Assembly: GCA_002280405.1 (NCBI GenBank) | Contig: NCDY01000030.1 | Span: 1-34,810 of the forward strand | Direction of reading: 5' to 3' | From: Rhodobacterales bacterium 32-66-9 | GTDB lineage: Bacteria; Pseudomonadota; Alphaproteobacteria; Rhodobacterales; Rhodobacteraceae | DNA: 34,810 nucleotides | Shown: positions 33,263-34,810 of the stretch, piece after piece | Numbering within the stretch: the first letter of the stretch is position 1 | How the letters are laid out: each line of letters begins with the position of its first letter | The notes under the pieces: generated by a model | The model's database searches: none | What the model saw: only the letters and a program-made list of their open reading frames with translations | Told to the model about the DNA's origin: nothing | Position numbers and translations under genes: made by a program

Positions 33263-34810
33263 TCAGCCTGCCGGAGGGCTGCTGAACCAGGTCAGCGGCT
33301 GCATCAGGTAGGCGCCGAAATCCATCCGCTCGGTCCCGGGCAGGATGAAGTACCAGTTGGCAACAAGGACGACCAAAGCGCCGACCAGTAGCGCAAGGTA
33401 AGGCAGCATCCCGGCCTTTCTTGCGCCACTCTCGCCATAAGCAAGGCCCAGATCGTCATAAGCCTCTTTCGGGAACTTGCCCTTGTCCTGCACATAGTGG
33501 CGCAACCAGAAGATCGGGATGATCAGCGAGGCGAAGACCAACCCGGACAAAAGCGCGCCGGAATAGCCCCAGACCTTGGCCCCGGCCCCAAGGAACAGCA
33601 TGTTCACGAAGGCCAGCACGGTGTTGAGGCCGATCAACCAGGTCGGCGCGCGCCACGGACGCTCGATATGCGCGGAGTCGATGCGGTGGATCCAGCCAGC
33701 GTTGAGGTTGAGGAAGTTGAACAGGATGTAGCCGACGTTGGAAATCGCCAGCACGTAGAAGTAGCCCACGCTGTCAGATGCCAGCGCGAGAAGAAATACG
33801 TTGAAGGCAAAGTCCGTCCACATCGCGCGGCGCGGCGCGCCATGCTTGTTGACCGTGCCAAGATACTTCGGCAGCCAACCATCGCGTGAGCCTTGGTACA
33901 GCGTCCGCGACGACCCGGCCATCGCGGTCATGATCGCCAGGAACAATGCCATGATCATCAGGATCACGAAAATCTGGGTGACCACCGGCCCGCCCTGGAT
34001 CATGTTGCCAAGCGCAGCGGCCACGCCAGACCCGTCAATGATTGACGGGTCAGTTACACCTGCCACGCCGTAGACGCCCTGGAACGAGAACGGGATCAGG
34101 AAGAAGAACAGGATACACAGAAGGCCCGAGTAGAAGATCGCCCGGAAGGTATCGGTCTTGGGGTTCTTCAGCTCTCGCGTGTAGCAGACTGCCGTCTCGA
34201 AGCCGTACGTCGACCAGGCCGCGATATAAAGACCCCCAAGGAGAAGCGTCCAGCTACCAATCGTCCAGTCTCCGTTCGCGTCCGCGCTTGGCGGCACCAG
34301 CTGGGTCACGTTCATCCAGTCGATCGAGCCGTTGACCAACGGCACGATGCCGACCAGCAGCAGCGGCACCAGCACGACAATCGCGATCCACTTCTGCGCC
34401 GACGCGGTTGAAGCGATGCCGCGTTCCTGAATCATCAGGATGATCAGCATCAGCGCCACGCCGACAACGAAGGTCGAGTTGAATTTAAGTGTCCCGAGGC
34501 CAGTCACTGGAACGTCCAGCGCTGTCCAACAACGAACTGGCTGCAACGCGCAAAGTGCGTCCGCCGTCGAAACGGCACTAATGGCATCAGGCGCAGCAAC
34601 GCCCACATTGTCGGCCATGTACTGCACGACCGATGCCGTCTCAGCCGTGTAGCTGGCAATATTGGCGGCAAGCCAATCCACCACCATCTGGCTTTCCGCC
34701 AACGGGATCGGGAACAATGCGTTCAGGATATACCCCGCCGCAATCACGCAGCCCAGCGACAGCACCGGCGACCAGGCGAACCAGTTGCACCAGACCGACA
34801 GGGGCGCAAT
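33263..34810 (-). CDS. APC-family amino acid/amine permease, 5' end cut by window edge
   Basis: At least 515 residues are open from the right edge, starting IAPLSVWCNWFAWSPVLSLGC, a typical APC interior segment. Around ten membrane helices are visible, with YGFETAVCYTRELKNPKTDTFRAI (the helix VI to VII region of amino acid permeases, in outline) and SSRTLYQGSRDGWLPKYLGTVNKHGAPRRAM, the conserved cytoplasmic loop. The N-terminal helices lie outside the window. It should be an inner-membrane importer of an amino acid or amine. An inserted region of about 70 residues near the middle of the first half (SYTAETASVVQYMADNVG to CWTALDVPV) looks like an external loop and contains two cysteines. Its place beside dmmDABC suggests amine-related uptake, but that is inference. 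Confidence 0.85.
   Translation of the reverse strand: MAPLSVWCNWFAWSPVLSLGCVIAAGYILNALFPIPLAESQMVVDWLAANIASYTAETASVVQYMADNVGVAAPDAISAVSTADALCALQPVRCWTALDVPVTGLGTLKFNSTFVVGVALMLIILMIQERGIASTASAQKWIAIVVLVPLLLVGIVPLVNGSIDWMNVTQLVPPSADANGDWTIGSWTLLLGGLYIAAWSTYGFETAVCYTRELKNPKTDTFRAIFYSGLLCILFFFLIPFSFQGVYGVAGVTDPSIIDGSGVAAALGNMIQGGPVVTQIFVILMIMALFLAIMTAMAGSSRTLYQGSRDGWLPKYLGTVNKHGAPRRAMWTDFAFNVFLLALASDSVGYFYVLAISNVGYILFNFLNLNAGWIHRIDSAHIERPWRAPTWLIGLNTVLAFVNMLFLGAGAKVWGYSGALLSGLVFASLIIPIFWLRHYVQDKGKFPKEAYDDLGLAYGESGARKAGMLPYLALLVGALVVLVANWYFILPGTERMDFGAYLMQPLTWFSSPPAG

Overview
This 34.8-kb window is high-GC chromosomal DNA, most likely from a Rhodobacteraceae alphaproteobacterium (Rhodobacter/Paracoccus type). 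The assignment rests on protein similarity recognised by eye, the synteny rpoZ-rsh-DUF2062-pdxJ-acpS-lepB-rnc-era-DUF1491-recO, the ethylmalonyl-CoA pathway enzyme Mcd and a dmmDABC dimethylamine oxidation cluster. No rRNA, tRNA, CRISPR array, prophage or insertion sequence was seen.

Layout. (1) 1-5062: a TauE/SafE permease cut by the left edge, mcd, an extended SDR reductase and an MFS carrier. Two inverted repeats lie in the leader of mcd, and a 102-bp dispersed repeat lies between the reductase and the MFS gene. (2) 5126-13808, minus strand: a housekeeping run transcribed folK?, rpoZ, rsh, DUF2062, pdxJ, acpS, lepB, rnc, era, DUF1491, recO. (3) 13966-18696, plus strand: NYN nuclease-like protein, YqaA-like membrane protein, ispH, DUF3429 protein, rnhA, TRIC-type channel, TetR regulator, with a second copy of the 102-bp repeat. 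(4) 18796-20698, minus: def, a degenerate deformylase and fmt, overlapping like an operon. (5) 20801-25048: a MalY/PatB lyase, a conserved unknown protein, cobD, a tiny ORF, a glycosyltransferase and a truncated haemoglobin. (6) 25151-34810: a C1/methylated-amine island. It holds a DUF1989-GcvT fusion protein, an EamA exporter, dmmD-dmmA-dmmB-dmmC, a GlxA-type regulator overlapping dmmC, and an APC permease cut by the right edge.

How it works together. By family knowledge, DmmABC oxidises dimethylamine to methylamine and formaldehyde, and DmmD, a folate-binding T-protein relative, probably takes up the C1 unit. The regulator sits at the end of the same transcription unit. The permease and the DUF1989-GcvT protein are candidates for transport of, and C1 transfer from, a related substrate; that part is inference.

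The most striking irregularity is that three otherwise well-conserved genes carry clean internal deletions that shift the frame: rsh (about 23 bp lost), rnc (about 70 bp lost) and the GlxA-type regulator (roughly 240 bp lost). Each removes conserved protein core and leaves good coding sequence on both sides. The lost lengths are estimated from remembered homologues, not from an alignment. Three such lesions in one window suggest either consensus or assembly errors or real gene decay. Raw reads should settle this before anyone concludes that the strain lacks RNase III or a full (p)ppGpp hydrolase.
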